64,000 bases of DNA from Mesorhizobium koreense (GCF_031656215.1 NZ_CP134228.1:3243001-3307000), one strand, 5' to 3'. Counted from the first letter of the stretch, positions 16,306 through 25,247 are shown. Translations and numbers: made by a program. The notes: a model not told the origin generated them from the sequence alone.

Positions 16306-17121
16306 TCACGCCTTCAACAGCCACTCATGTTCTGCGGCATTGTGGAATTTCCAGGTGCGGCGTGGGCCGGCCATGACGTTGAGATAGTAGAGGTCGTAGC
16401 CGTGGCAGGCCGCGCAGGGATGGTATCCGCGCGGAACAAGCGTGACATCGCCGTCCTCAACTGCCATCGCCTCGTCCAATGATCGGTCGTCCGTATAGAC
16501 CCGCTGGAAGGCAAAACCCTGCGTCGGGTTCATGCGGTGGTAATAGGTTTCTTCCAGTTGCGATTCGGCCGGCAGATTGTCTGCGTCGTGCTTGTGCGGC
16601 GGATAAGACGAGGTGTGGCCACCGGGCGTGATCACCTCGACCACAAGAAGCGAATCCGCGCCCTTGTCCGTCTCCGGCAGGATGTTGGTGACATGGCGCG
16701 TATTGGTCCCCTTCCCGCGCGTTTCCTGCCCGAGATCGTCCGGCCGGATGACCCGCGCGGGATGGCTTTTGGCTCGGCCGGGCGCGGTGCAGACGGCGAG
16801 TTCAAGATCTGTCGTGGCGGTCACCTTCCAGCTTGAGCCCGCCGGCACATAGACCGACCAAGGCTTGCCTTCGAAGGGCGATGTGCGCCCTCCCAACTCG
16901 CCGAAACCACTGCCGTCGGCCTCCGCTTTGCCCTTTCCGGTGATAAAGACAAGGCAGGCCTCGCGGTCGCCTGTCTCTGCCTCCGCTTTTTCACCCGGCC
17001 TGAGGCGGAAGAGATCGAAACCGACATAGGTCCAGCCGGCGTTTTCGGGCGTGACATGGGTGACACGCCCATGCTTCCCGTTTGGCTTCACCAGCAAATT
17101 CGGCATGTCTTCCTCGCTCAT
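16306..17121 (-). CDS. iolB: 5-deoxy-glucuronate isomerase
   Basis: A 271-residue cupin enzyme that isomerises 5-deoxy-D-glucuronate to 2-deoxy-5-keto-D-gluconate in inositol breakdown. Diagnostic blocks are NAGWTYVGFDLFRLRPGEKA, EVITPGGHTSSYPPHKHD (metal-binding His residues), LEETYYHRMNPTQGFAFQRV and VPRGYHPCAACHGYDLYYLN. It is the last gene of the iolC-D-E operon. Its ATG at 17121 overlaps the stop of the small membrane-protein gene (TAATG), giving translational coupling. MPNLLVKPNGK at 17106 is an alternative start. Confidence 0.95.
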   Translation of the reverse strand: MSEEDMPNLLVKPNGKHGRVTHVTPENAGWTYVGFDLFRLRPGEKAEAETGDREACLVFITGKGKAEADGSGFGELGGRTSPFEGKPWSVYVPAGSSWKVTATTDLELAVCTAPGRAKSHPARVIRPDDLGQETRGKGTNTRHVTNILPETDKGADSLLVVEVITPGGHTSSYPPHKHDADNLPAESQLEETYYHRMNPTQGFAFQRVYTDDRSLDEAMAVEDGDVTLVPRGYHPCAACHGYDLYYLNVMAGPRRTWKFHNAAEHEWLLKA

Positions 17122-17336
17122 TACTCTTTGGTGGGCGGCTTCTTGTTCTCGTCCGGCGGACTGTAGCGGAACAGATAGGCGTACGCGGCGTAGCCGGCGA
17201 ACCCCAGGGCGATGACGCCCCAATTCTGCGAGCCGCCGTAAAATTCCAGTGCCGACCACACCAGGCAGACCACGAAAACGGCGATCCGCCGCCAAAGCGG
17301 CCGGAAGAAGGGATGGTCGGCGTCCGATTTCAACAC
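17121..17336 (-). CDS. Small two-helix membrane protein inside the iol operon
   Basis: A 71-residue ORF from a GTG at 17336 that shares one base with the iolB start and lies 30 bp after iolE. Two hydrophobic segments, RIAVFVVCLVWSALEFYGG (about 17-35) and WGVIALGFAGYAAYAYLF (about 39-56), are flanked by charged ends (MLKSDADHP, then SPPDENKKPPTKE). This predicts an inner-membrane hairpin with both ends on one side. I do not recognise a characterised family. Its tight packing between iolE and iolB means it is made with the inositol enzymes. It may assist the importer or be an accessory of unknown role. Confidence 0.75.
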   Translation of the reverse strand: MLKSDADHPFFRPLWRRIAVFVVCLVWSALEFYGGSQNWGVIALGFAGYAAYAYLFRYSPPDENKKPPTKE

Positions 17337-17366
17337 TTCAGCGCGGCCTCTCGATTGGCGATTTCG

Positions 17367-18281
17367 TCAGTTCGGGAATCCTTGCGTCTCGACCTCATAG
17401 CCCGCTTTGGTCATCACCCGCATCAGTTCCTTGTGACCGATCTGAGCCATCTTCAAGGGCGGGTTCTTCTTCGGGTCCTGTTCGGCCTCGACCACGAACC
17501 AGCCTTCATAGCCGTAATCGGCGAATTTTCGCACGATAGCGCCGAAATCGAGCGAGCCGTCGCCCGGCACCGTGAAGGCGCCGAGCGCCACGGCGTCGAG
17601 GAAGGACTGCTTCTTCCAGTCCAGCCCCTTGATCACATCCATGCGCACGTCCTTCACATGGACATGGCTGATGCGCTTGTGGTGCCGGTCGATGGCGGCG
17701 AGCACATCGCCGCCGGCGAAGGCCAAATGTCCCGCGTCGAGCAGCAGAGGAATGCCTTCGCCGGAGTGGTTCATGAAGGCGTCCAATTCGCGCTCGAACT
17801 GCACCACCGCCGCCATGTGATGATGGTAGGCGAGCGGCATGCCCTCGCCCGCGCACCATTCGCCGAATTCGGTCATTTTGCGTGCATAGGCCTTCATCTC
17901 GTCGTCCGACAGCACCGCCTTTTGCGCCAGCGGCTTCGAACGGTCGCCCTGGATGGAGCGGCCGACCTCGCCATAGACGATGCAGGGCGCGCCGACCGCC
18001 TTGAAAAGCTCGATCATCGGCCGGATGCGTTCCTTGTTGGCCGATAAATCCTCGTTCACCAGCGTTCCGGAAAACCACCCCCCGCAAAGCGTTACGTCAG
18101 CCGCCTTCAGGATAGGCAGCATGACGGCCGGATCGTCCGGAAAGCGCCGCCCCTTCTCCATGCCGGTGAAACCGGCCGATCGCGACTGGCGTAAGCACTC
18201 CTCAAGTGAAACGTCGTCGGATAGTTCCACGAGATCATCGTTCCACCATGCGATGGGGGACATGCCCAGTTTGGCTTTCAA
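17367..18281 (-). CDS. iolE: Myo-inosose-2 dehydratase
   Basis: A 304-residue TIM-barrel enzyme of the xylose-isomerase-like superfamily that removes water from 2-keto-myo-inositol. MKAKLGMSPIAWWNDDL, LCGGWFSGTLVNEDL, MPLAYHHHMAAVVQFERELD, LLLDAGHLAFAGGDVLAAID and HVHVKDVRMDVI (metal-ligand region) are the IolE pattern. The N-terminus lines up with the family only if a TTG at 18281 is used. GGAG lies nine bases upstream of it and the nearby ATG is out of frame. It is third in the iolC-D-E-B operon. Confidence 0.94.
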   Translation of the reverse strand: MKAKLGMSPIAWWNDDLVELSDDVSLEECLRQSRSAGFTGMEKGRRFPDDPAVMLPILKAADVTLCGGWFSGTLVNEDLSANKERIRPMIELFKAVGAPCIVYGEVGRSIQGDRSKPLAQKAVLSDDEMKAYARKMTEFGEWCAGEGMPLAYHHHMAAVVQFERELDAFMNHSGEGIPLLLDAGHLAFAGGDVLAAIDRHHKRISHVHVKDVRMDVIKGLDWKKQSFLDAVALGAFTVPGDGSLDFGAIVRKFADYGYEGWFVVEAEQDPKKNPPLKMAQIGHKELMRVMTKAGYEVETQGFPN

Positions 18282-18325
18282 GATGTCATTCTCCAGATTT
18301 CCACCTCCCTGCGGGAGGGTAGCAG

Positions 18326-20176
18326 CTAATCGCCGACGCTCTGCGTCTGCCTGTTTTTCTCATAAGCCTTGCGTGCGGCGTTGACTTCCTTGCGCACGCT
18401 GACTTCCGGCACGGCGACATCCCACCAATGCCCGCCCGCATCCGTCGAGACGAGCGGATCGGTGTCGATGACGATCACGGTCGTGCGGTCGTTTTCACGC
18501 GAGCGTTTCAGCGCCGCTTCGAGATCGCCGATCGAGGAGACATGCTCGGATAGCGCGCCGAGCCCTTCGGCATGTTTGGCGAAATCTATATCCGGAAGCA
18601 TGTCATGGCGGGCATCCTTCAACAGATTGTTGAAGTTGGCGCCGCCGGTGGCCATCTGCAGCCGGTTGATGCAGCCGAAGCCGCGATTATCGAGCAGCAC
18701 GATGGTCAGTTTCAAGCCGAGCATGACCGAAGTGGCGATCTCCGAATTCATCATGAGATAGGAGCCGTCGCCGAGCATGACCACGATCTCCTCGTCGGGC
18801 CGCGCCATCTTGGCGCCGAGCGCGCCGGCGATCTCGTAGCCCATGCAGGAATAGCCGTATTCGCCGTGATAGGAACCCGGCCAGTCCGCCTGCCAGAGCT
18901 TGTGCAACTCGCCCGGCAGACCTCCGGCCGCATGCACCAGTACGATGCCGTCGCCCATGGCGCGCTGAACGGCGCCGATCACCTGCGCGTCCGATGGCAG
19001 CGGCGCGTTGGTCGAGGCGGTGACGGCGTCGGCGGCCTTGCGCCATTCCGCCTTGCCCTTCCTGGCCTTGTCCGTCCACGCCTTGGGCGCCGCCCAGCCG
19101 CCGAGATGTTCGGCAAGTTCCGTCAGCCCGACGCGGGCATCGGCGACAAGCGGCAGCGCACGGTGCTTGAAGGCGTCGAAGGGCTGCACATTGAGCCCGA
19201 TGATGGTCTTGTCCGGATTACGGAAGAGTGCCCAGGATCCGGTGGTGAAATCCTGAAACCGTGTCCCGACGGCCAGCACGACATCGGCCTTTTCCGCCAA
19301 TTGGTTGGCGGCGGATGTTCCGGTGACGCCGATCGCGCCCATATTGAGCGGGTTGCCGTCGGGCAGGCTCGATTTGCCCCCCTGCGTCTCGGTCACCGGG
19401 ATGCCGGACTTGCCAGCCAGTACTTCGAGCGCGGCGGAAGCCCCCGAATAGAGCGTGCCGCCTCCGGAGACGATGAGCGGCGCCTTGGCGCTGCGCAGCG
19501 CCTCGACGGCCACCTGCAACTCATGCTCGTCCGGCCGCTGCCGGCGCGGCAGCCACAGCCGCTCCTCGAAGAAGCTTTCCGGATAATCGAAGGCCTCGGC
19601 CTGCACGTCCTGGCAGAGCGACAGCGTCACCGGCCCGCACTCGGCCGGATCGGTCAGCACGGCCATCGCTCGGGCCAGCGCCGGCACGATCTGCTCGGGC
19701 CGGGCGATGCGGTCGAAATAGCGGGAAACGGGACGGAAGCAGTCATTCGCCGAGACGGTGCCGTCGCCGAAATCCTCAACCTGCTGAAGCACAGGGTCAG
19801 GAATACGGGTAGCAAAGACATCACCCGGCAAAAGCAGCACCGGCAGGCGGTTGACATGCGCAAGGGCCGCCCCCGTGACCATATTGGTCGCGCCGGGGCC
19901 GATGGAGGTCGTCGCGGCCATCATGCGGCGGCGGAAATTCGCCTTGGCGAAGCCGACTGCCGCATGGACCATCGCCTGCTCATTATGGGCGCGATAGGTC
20001 GGCAGGTCGCGCCGCACCTGGTAGAGCGCCTCGCCCATGCCGGCGACGTTGCCGTGCCCGAAGATCGCCCATACGCCGCCGAAGAGCGGCACCTTCTCGC
20101 CGTCGATCTCCGTCATCTGGCGCGTCAAGAAGCGGGCGAGCGCTTGCGCCATGGTCAGGCGGATTTTGCTGGTCAT
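18326..20176 (-). CDS. iolD: 3D-(3,5/4)-trihydroxycyclohexane-1,2-dione acylhydrolase
   Basis: A 616-residue thiamine-diphosphate enzyme that opens the ring of the inosose dehydration product to give 5-deoxy-glucuronate. Three domains of the acetolactate-synthase fold are visible. An N-terminal pyrimidine-binding region contains GVWAIFGHGNVAGMGEALYQ. A central domain contains ADVVLAVGTRFQDFTTGSW. A C-terminal diphosphate-binding region contains VVMLGDGSYLMMNSEI and VLLDNRGFGCINRLQ. ATG at 20176 follows AAGGAGG. It lies 37 bp after iolC and 44 bp before iolE. Confidence 0.96.
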   Translation of the reverse strand: MTSKIRLTMAQALARFLTRQMTEIDGEKVPLFGGVWAIFGHGNVAGMGEALYQVRRDLPTYRAHNEQAMVHAAVGFAKANFRRRMMAATTSIGPGATNMVTGAALAHVNRLPVLLLPGDVFATRIPDPVLQQVEDFGDGTVSANDCFRPVSRYFDRIARPEQIVPALARAMAVLTDPAECGPVTLSLCQDVQAEAFDYPESFFEERLWLPRRQRPDEHELQVAVEALRSAKAPLIVSGGGTLYSGASAALEVLAGKSGIPVTETQGGKSSLPDGNPLNMGAIGVTGTSAANQLAEKADVVLAVGTRFQDFTTGSWALFRNPDKTIIGLNVQPFDAFKHRALPLVADARVGLTELAEHLGGWAAPKAWTDKARKGKAEWRKAADAVTASTNAPLPSDAQVIGAVQRAMGDGIVLVHAAGGLPGELHKLWQADWPGSYHGEYGYSCMGYEIAGALGAKMARPDEEIVVMLGDGSYLMMNSEIATSVMLGLKLTIVLLDNRGFGCINRLQMATGGANFNNLLKDARHDMLPDIDFAKHAEGLGALSEHVSSIGDLEAALKRSRENDRTTVIVIDTDPLVSTDAGGHWWDVAVPEVSVRKEVNAARKAYEKNRQTQSVGD

Positions 20177-20213
20177 TTGTCCTCCTTGCGCCTCCCGCCT
20201 CGCCGGCGATCCG

Positions 20214-22151
20214 CTAGGCCGCCGCGCGCTTGCGCGTCGCGAGCCACGCCTTCGTCAGCCGGCCGAAGCGATCGGCCATCTCGGCAATCGCGGCTTCGTC
20301 GTCCATCCGCCCGGCCAGCCATTCCTCGGCCGCATGGCCGAAGATGGTGCGACCGACCGCGAACCCCTTTACGATAGACGCATCGGCGGTCGCGGAGAAG
20401 GCCGCTTCGAGATCGGCGGCGGGGGCATCGAGCCCCAACAGCACCACGCCCCGGCACCATGGATCGTTGCGCGAAATGGTCGCCTCGATATTCGTCCAGG
20501 CCGCCTTGGAAGCCTGTGGTTCGAGTTTCCACCAGTCCGGCCGGATACCGAGTGCGTAGAGTTCGTCGAGCACCTGCGCGACCGTGTCGTCGCGGAGCGG
20601 GCCGTTCTTGCCGGTGATGACCTCGATCAGCAATTCACGGCCGACCTTCCGCGATGCCTGAAACAGCGCAACGAGCTTCTGCTGCTGTTCTTCTTTCAGC
20701 CCGGCCGTATCGTCGGGATGGTAAAAGCACAGGCATTTGATCGTGTGCGTCACCGGCCATTCGACAAGCTGCGAGCCGATATCCTGACCGAACTCGAAGC
20801 GGAGCGGCCGCGAGCCCGGCAGTTCCACCGGCCGGCCGATCCAGTCGAAATCGTGCCTTGTCGCCTCGAACAGGGCCTCGCGGCCGTATTTCTCGTCGAT
20901 CAGCATGCCGTAGCCGCGTCGCCCCTGGGCCACCTTCGACGCCGCTTTCACTGCCAGCACCTTGAAGGCCGAGATCCGCTCCGGATCGGCTCCCACGCGC
21001 GCTGCCATCTCCTCGAACTGTGAGCGGTGGTCGCAGGCGAACCCCATCAGGAGCGGAATGTCGCCGCGCCGCGTCGTCGCCCAATGGATGTGGTTGATCG
21101 CATCGTCCTTGCGCAGCGCGTGGTGCTTCGACCCGTGCTCGAGGAAATACCGTAATTCCTCGAAGGTCGGGCTTTCCGGCGAACAGAGCAGCCGGGAAAC
21201 GGCGAAGGCACCGCAGGCATTGGCCCATGTCGCCGCCGTCTCGAAGCTCTCGCCGCCAAGCCATCCGCGCAGGAAACCGGACATGAAGGCGTCGCCGGCG
21301 CCCAGCACATTGTAGACCTCGATCGGGAAACCCTGCCCGACGATGCCATTCTCGAGGTCATCGGGGATGGCGCCTTCATAGACGATGCAGCCCATCGGGC
21401 CACGCTTCAACACGATGACGGCATCGGAGACCGCGCGGATCGTCTTCAACGCCTTCAGGAGATCGTCCTCGCCCGACGCTATCAGCACTTCCTCTTCCGT
21501 GCCGACGATCAGGTCGCAATCGGGCAGCACGGTTTTGAGATGCTGCGAGACGCGGTCGGACTTGACGTAGCGCTCATCACCGGCGGCATGGCCGGCAAGG
21601 CCCCACAGGTTCGGACGATAGTCGATGTCGAAAGCAACCTTGCCGCCCTTCCCGCGCATCAGTCGGATCGCCTTCTTTTGCGCGGCATCGCTGTTGGGGC
21701 GCGAGAAATGCGTGCCGGTGACGACCACCGCGCGGGCTCGCGAAAAGAACGCCTCGTCGATATCGTCCTCCGAGAGCGCCATGTCGGCGCAGTTCTCGCG
21801 ATAGAAGAGGAGCGGGAAGGATTTGTCGTTTTCGACAGAAACGAAGGCTAGCGCCGTCAGCCGTGCCTGGTCGGTAACGATTCCAGCAGTTTCCACCCCT
21901 TCCCTCACCATCTGCTCGCGGATGAAAGCCCCGAACTGCTCCTGGCCGACTCGCGTCACCAGCGCAGATTTCAGGCCGAGCCTCGCGGTGCCGATAGCGA
22001 TATTGGCGGGGCAGCCGCCCACCGATTTGGCGAAGCTGGTACTGTCCTCGAGGCGGGAGCCGATCTGCTGGCCGTAAAGATCGACGGAAGCGCGGCCGAT
22101 GGTGATGACATCAAGCTGCCCCTGCCCGTTCGAGGCTTCAGCCCTGGCCAT
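20214..22151 (-). CDS. iolC: 5-dehydro-2-deoxygluconokinase fused to DUF2090 aldolase-like domain
   Basis: A 645-residue fusion. Residues 1-330 are a PfkB-family kinase (VITIGRASVDLYGQQIG, SVGGCPANIAIGTARLGLKS, EVYNVLGAGDAFMSGFLRGW) that phosphorylates 2-deoxy-5-keto-D-gluconate. Residues about 335-640 are a DUF2090 domain (LLMGFACDHRSQFEEMAARV, GYGMLIDEKYGREALF, GFAVGRTIFGHAAEEWLAGR) with aldolase-like TIM-barrel features. It is thought to cleave the kinase product to malonate semialdehyde and dihydroxyacetone phosphate. Such fusions are usual in rhizobia and explain the lack of a separate iolJ. ATG at 22151 with GGAGGAG upstream. Tandem IolR operators precede it. Confidence 0.94.
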   Translation of the reverse strand: MARAEASNGQGQLDVITIGRASVDLYGQQIGSRLEDSTSFAKSVGGCPANIAIGTARLGLKSALVTRVGQEQFGAFIREQMVREGVETAGIVTDQARLTALAFVSVENDKSFPLLFYRENCADMALSEDDIDEAFFSRARAVVVTGTHFSRPNSDAAQKKAIRLMRGKGGKVAFDIDYRPNLWGLAGHAAGDERYVKSDRVSQHLKTVLPDCDLIVGTEEEVLIASGEDDLLKALKTIRAVSDAVIVLKRGPMGCIVYEGAIPDDLENGIVGQGFPIEVYNVLGAGDAFMSGFLRGWLGGESFETAATWANACGAFAVSRLLCSPESPTFEELRYFLEHGSKHHALRKDDAINHIHWATTRRGDIPLLMGFACDHRSQFEEMAARVGADPERISAFKVLAVKAASKVAQGRRGYGMLIDEKYGREALFEATRHDFDWIGRPVELPGSRPLRFEFGQDIGSQLVEWPVTHTIKCLCFYHPDDTAGLKEEQQQKLVALFQASRKVGRELLIEVITGKNGPLRDDTVAQVLDELYALGIRPDWWKLEPQASKAAWTNIEATISRNDPWCRGVVLLGLDAPAADLEAAFSATADASIVKGFAVGRTIFGHAAEEWLAGRMDDEAAIAEMADRFGRLTKAWLATRKRAAA

Positions 22152-22206
22152 GTGCTCCTCCGGGGATCATAGGTTTTGCAAACGTGTGCAACGGTTGCGT
22201 GGCCCC

Positions 22207-22258
22207 GTCAATATGAAATGTAAATTCCATGTTCAAGTCAATATGGAATGTCTATTCC
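22207..22258 (-). promoter_or_regulatory. Tandem IolR operators upstream of iolC
   Basis: GGAA-TGTCTA-TTCC (22245-22258) matches the GGAA-N6-TTCC site described for rhizobial IolR exactly. GAAA-TGTAAA-TTCC (22215-22228) matches with one mismatch. Both lie in 22-bp direct repeats (22207-22228 and 22237-22258) starting GTCAATATG, exactly 30 bp apart. The second copy overlaps the last codons and stop of iolR. Confidence 0.8.
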
Positions 22259-23109
22259 TTTTCTGTGGTCGCCAGTTCCGCGCGAAGCTCGGCAACGCTG
22301 ACGGTCAGCGCCATTGCGAGCGCCATGGTCGCGGAAAGCGAGCGGAAGCCGGCGAAATCCGCCTCCGCCACCTCGAACCATTCCGTCGCGCATTCCGCAA
22401 GCGGTGAAAAGGCGCTGTCGGTGATGGCGATCACCGGTACGCCGCGCCCTGCGAGGATGCGCGCATGCTCCGCTGTTTCGGATGCATAGGGCGAGAAGCT
22501 GACGGCGAGCGCGGCATCCCCCTCGCCCGCATTTGCCAGCATCTCCGCATCGATGCCGAGCGGCGAACCGACCAGCGTGCAGGGAATGCCGAGCTTGCCG
22601 AAGGCATAGGCCATGTAGGTGGAGATCGGATAGGAGCGGCGCCGCGCGATCAGGTGGATGGTACGCGCTCCGCCGAGAATCGCAACGGCGCGCTCAAGCT
22701 TCGGCGCCTCCACGGCATGCGAGAGCTTGTCGAGCGAGTGGCGCGCCGCATCGAGGAACCCGTCCAGGACGGCGCTCTCATGCGAACCCGCGCGCGCGCC
22801 GGCACGAAGCGCCGCTAGGCGCTCCTCATAGGAATTGGTCCGCTCCTTCAGCCGGTCTCGAAACACCCGCTGGAGATCGGAAAAGCCTTCGAAGCCGAAA
22901 TGCTGTGCGAAGCGGACCAGCGTGGAAGGCTGGACATCGGCTGCTGCGGCGACGCTTGCCGCCGTGCCGAAGGCGATCTCGTCGGGACTGTCCAGCGTAT
23001 GCGCCGCGACCTGCGCCAACCGCTTGGGCAGCGACTGGCGGCGCGTGATGATCATGGCGCGCAGCGATTCGAAATCGCGCGGCGGCGGTGGCGTTTCGGC
23101 CTCATCCAT
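22252..23109 (-). CDS. iolR: RpiR-family inositol regulator IolR
   Basis: A 285-residue repressor. The N-terminal HTH_6 domain (about residues 10-85) contains LPKRLAQVAAHTLDSPDEIA and QPSTLVRFAQHFGFEGFSD. The C-terminal SIS sugar-binding domain (about 125-260) contains RTIHLIARRRSYPISTYMAY and GDAALAVSFSPYASETAEHA. Position beside iolC and the surrounding GGAA-N6-TTCC sites identify it as IolR. The ligand is expected to be a phosphorylated inositol-pathway intermediate (inference from the family). ATG at 23109 is chosen because AAGGAAAG is correctly spaced; a GTG at 23115 is possible. Confidence 0.92.
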   Translation of the reverse strand: MDEAETPPPPRDFESLRAMIITRRQSLPKRLAQVAAHTLDSPDEIAFGTAASVAAAADVQPSTLVRFAQHFGFEGFSDLQRVFRDRLKERTNSYEERLAALRAGARAGSHESAVLDGFLDAARHSLDKLSHAVEAPKLERAVAILGGARTIHLIARRRSYPISTYMAYAFGKLGIPCTLVGSPLGIDAEMLANAGEGDAALAVSFSPYASETAEHARILAGRGVPVIAITDSAFSPLAECATEWFEVAEADFAGFRSLSATMALAMALTVSVAELRAELATTEKE

Positions 23110-23150
23110 CGGCACTTTCCTTCCTCTCCCGTCACCACGCTACAGCAAAT

Positions 23151-23164
23151 AGAATAAACATTCC
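23151..23164. promoter_or_regulatory. Single IolR-like operator between iolR and the divergent oxidoreductase gene
   Basis: AGAA-TAAACA-TTCC differs from GGAA-N6-TTCC by one base and lies 42 bp before the iolR start and about 185 bp before the gene at 23349. No second copy is found 30 bp away, unlike the iolC and importer promoters, which fits weaker autoregulation. Confidence 0.6.
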
Positions 23165-23348
23165 ATCAATCGACGATCTGGTTTATTCATGGCGAGGGGT
23201 GGTTGCGCGGTCGCGGGAAACGTGGACAAATTGCGTGTCTGGGGCGGCGAAGAAACCCGTAAAAGAATATGATTCCAGACGATTGCGCGAAGCGCCTTAG
23301 GTTTCGTCGTGTAGTTTTGCGCACACCCATATGTTGAAGGAAACAAGC

Positions 23349-24464
23349 ATGGATCGCATCGGAGTGGGCCTGATCGGCACCGGCTATATGGGCAAATGCC
23401 ACGCTCTCGCCTGGAATGCCGTTCATCCGGTCTTCGGCGACGTGCCGCGACCACGCCTCGTCCACCTTGCGGAGGCAGGTGTAGCGCTGGCCGAAAAGCG
23501 CGCCAGCGAATTGGGCTTCGAGAAGGCGACCGGCAACTGGCGCGATCTGATCGACGATCCCGAGATCGACGTGATCTCGATCACTACGCCGAACAAGTTC
23601 CACGCCGAAATGGCGATCGCGGCACTTGAGGCCGGCAAGCATGTCTGGTGCGAGAAACCGATGGCGCCGAGCTTTGCCGAGGCCGAGGCCATGGCCAAGG
23701 CGGCTAGACAATCCGGCCGGGTCGCCATGCTAGGCTACAACTACATACAAAACCCTATGGTCCGCCATATCCGCAAGCTCCTCTCGGAAGGCGCGATCGG
23801 CTCGGTCAACCATGTCCGCGTCGAGATGGACGAGGATTTCATGGCCGACCCGGACGCGCCCTTCGCCGCCCGCAACGAGAAGGCCAACGGCTATGGCGCG
23901 CTGGACGATTTCGCCGTGCATCCGCTCTCCATCCTGCAGACGCTTTTCGGCAACATGACGCGTGTCCTGTGCGACATGGACAAGCCCTATGCCGACCGGC
24001 CGACAGAGGGCGGCGCCCGCCGCGCGGTGGAAAACCACGACATGGCAAGCATACTCTTCCATCTGCACGAAGGCATTTCAGGCGTGCTGATGGTCAACCG
24101 AACCGCCTGGGGCCGCAAGGGCCGTATCGCGCTGCAGATATTCGGCTCGCGCGGCTCTATCCTCTACGACCAGGAACGCATGAACGAACTGCAGCTTTAC
24201 CAGGCATCCGGGCGGCCGGGCGAACAGGGCTATCGCACCATTCTCGCCGGGCCGCAGCACCCGCCCTACGACCGCTTCATCCCCGCCCCGGGCCACGGCC
24301 TCGGCTTCAACGAACTGAAGATCATCGAATGCCGGCAGTTGATCGGCCGAATCCGCGACGAGAAGACGCTGGGCATCGGCTTCGACGACGGGCTGGAGAT
24401 CGAGCGGGCCGTGCACGCCATGGCCCGCTCCTTCGAGCGCGGCCGCTGGGAAATCGTGGCGTAA
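23349..24464 (+). CDS. Gfo/Idh/MocA-family oxidoreductase (inositol-dehydrogenase-like)
   Basis: A 371-residue NAD(P)-dependent dehydrogenase. The N-terminal Rossmann fold starts DRIGVGLIGTGYMGKCHALA. The conserved EKP is in KHVWCEKPMAPSFAEAEAMA. The C-terminal domain has DDFAVHPLSILQTLFGNMTR, with the expected catalytic Asp/His region. Placement next to iolR with a shared operator region suggests an inositol-isomer dehydrogenase (scyllo- or D-chiro-inositol, or an inosose reductase). Other sugar substrates are possible. I start at the ATG at 23349 (AAGGAAAC upstream) rather than a TTG-type start at 23331. Confidence 0.88.
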   Translation: MDRIGVGLIGTGYMGKCHALAWNAVHPVFGDVPRPRLVHLAEAGVALAEKRASELGFEKATGNWRDLIDDPEIDVISITTPNKFHAEMAIAALEAGKHVWCEKPMAPSFAEAEAMAKAARQSGRVAMLGYNYIQNPMVRHIRKLLSEGAIGSVNHVRVEMDEDFMADPDAPFAARNEKANGYGALDDFAVHPLSILQTLFGNMTRVLCDMDKPYADRPTEGGARRAVENHDMASILFHLHEGISGVLMVNRTAWGRKGRIALQIFGSRGSILYDQERMNELQLYQASGRPGEQGYRTILAGPQHPPYDRFIPAPGHGLGFNELKIIECRQLIGRIRDEKTLGIGFDDGLEIERAVHAMARSFERGRWEIVA

Positions 24465-24473
24465 CGCTTTCGA

Positions 24474-25247
24474 TCAGTCGGCCCGCTTCGTCGCCGTGAA
24501 CAGCGCCACGTCTATTTTGTAGCTGCCGTCGGCCTCGGTCTCGTAATGGGAAGTTGCGACCGAAGAGACACTCGTCTGCAGCGCCCGGATTGCCTTCACC
24601 TGGATTTCCGGTGTTTGCATGCGCTCCACCCACGAACGGAATTCGAGGCGCATGCGGAAGCCTTGGACGGAGCCCGGAAGCAGCCCGGCTCGGGCGATCG
24701 CGGCCTCCCATTCCGAGCGCGTGTAGTTGCGCACATGCGAACAGTCGCGCAAGAGTTCGATCGACTGGAAGTAAGTGTCGAGCAGCGGCACGCCGGGCGT
24801 TACCGTATCGACCATCGCAAAGAACCCGCCGGGCTCGAGCACCCGCGTTGCTTCCGAAAGCGCGGCATCGAGGCTGGACCAGTGATGCGCGCTGAAACGG
24901 CTCACCACGGCATCGAAGCTCGCATCCTCAAACGGCAGCGCCTCGACGGCTCCCTGCCGCGTCTGCACATTGGTCAGGCCGCGCTCCCGCGCCGCATTCC
25001 CGACGACCTCCAGCATCTCGTACGAGAGATCGTAGGCGGTGATTTCCCGGACCAGCGGTGCCACATTGAAGGTGACGTGGCCGCCGCCGCAGCCGAGATC
25101 GAGCACGCGAGCGGCCTTTCGTCCCCTCATCACGTCCACCAGCGCCGCGAGATCGTCGCTTTGCGAATGCACGGCGCTCTTCAGATAGGCCTCAGCGCGC
25201 GAGCCGAACTGATTTCCCACCAGGGTTTCGTGACTGGTCTGCGACAT
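24474..25247 (-). CDS. Class I SAM-dependent methyltransferase
   Basis: A 257-residue methyltransferase with motif I RVLDLGCGGGHVTFNVAPLV, post-I AYDLSYEMLEVVGNAARERG, EALPFEDASFDAVVSRFSAH and LEPGGFFAMVDTVTPG (UbiE/YcgJ-like branch). The ATG at 25247 has AGAAGGAAC upstream; an earlier in-frame start at 25313 would overlap the operator. It is divergent from an MmyB-type regulator at 25338 with a palindrome between them, so it is probably that regulator's target. The substrate is unknown. It interrupts the inositol gene block. Confidence 0.88.
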   Translation of the reverse strand: MSQTSHETLVGNQFGSRAEAYLKSAVHSQSDDLAALVDVMRGRKAARVLDLGCGGGHVTFNVAPLVREITAYDLSYEMLEVVGNAARERGLTNVQTRQGAVEALPFEDASFDAVVSRFSAHHWSSLDAALSEATRVLEPGGFFAMVDTVTPGVPLLDTYFQSIELLRDCSHVRNYTRSEWEAAIARAGLLPGSVQGFRMRLEFRSWVERMQTPEIQVKAIRALQTSVSSVATSHYETEADGSYKIDVALFTATKRAD

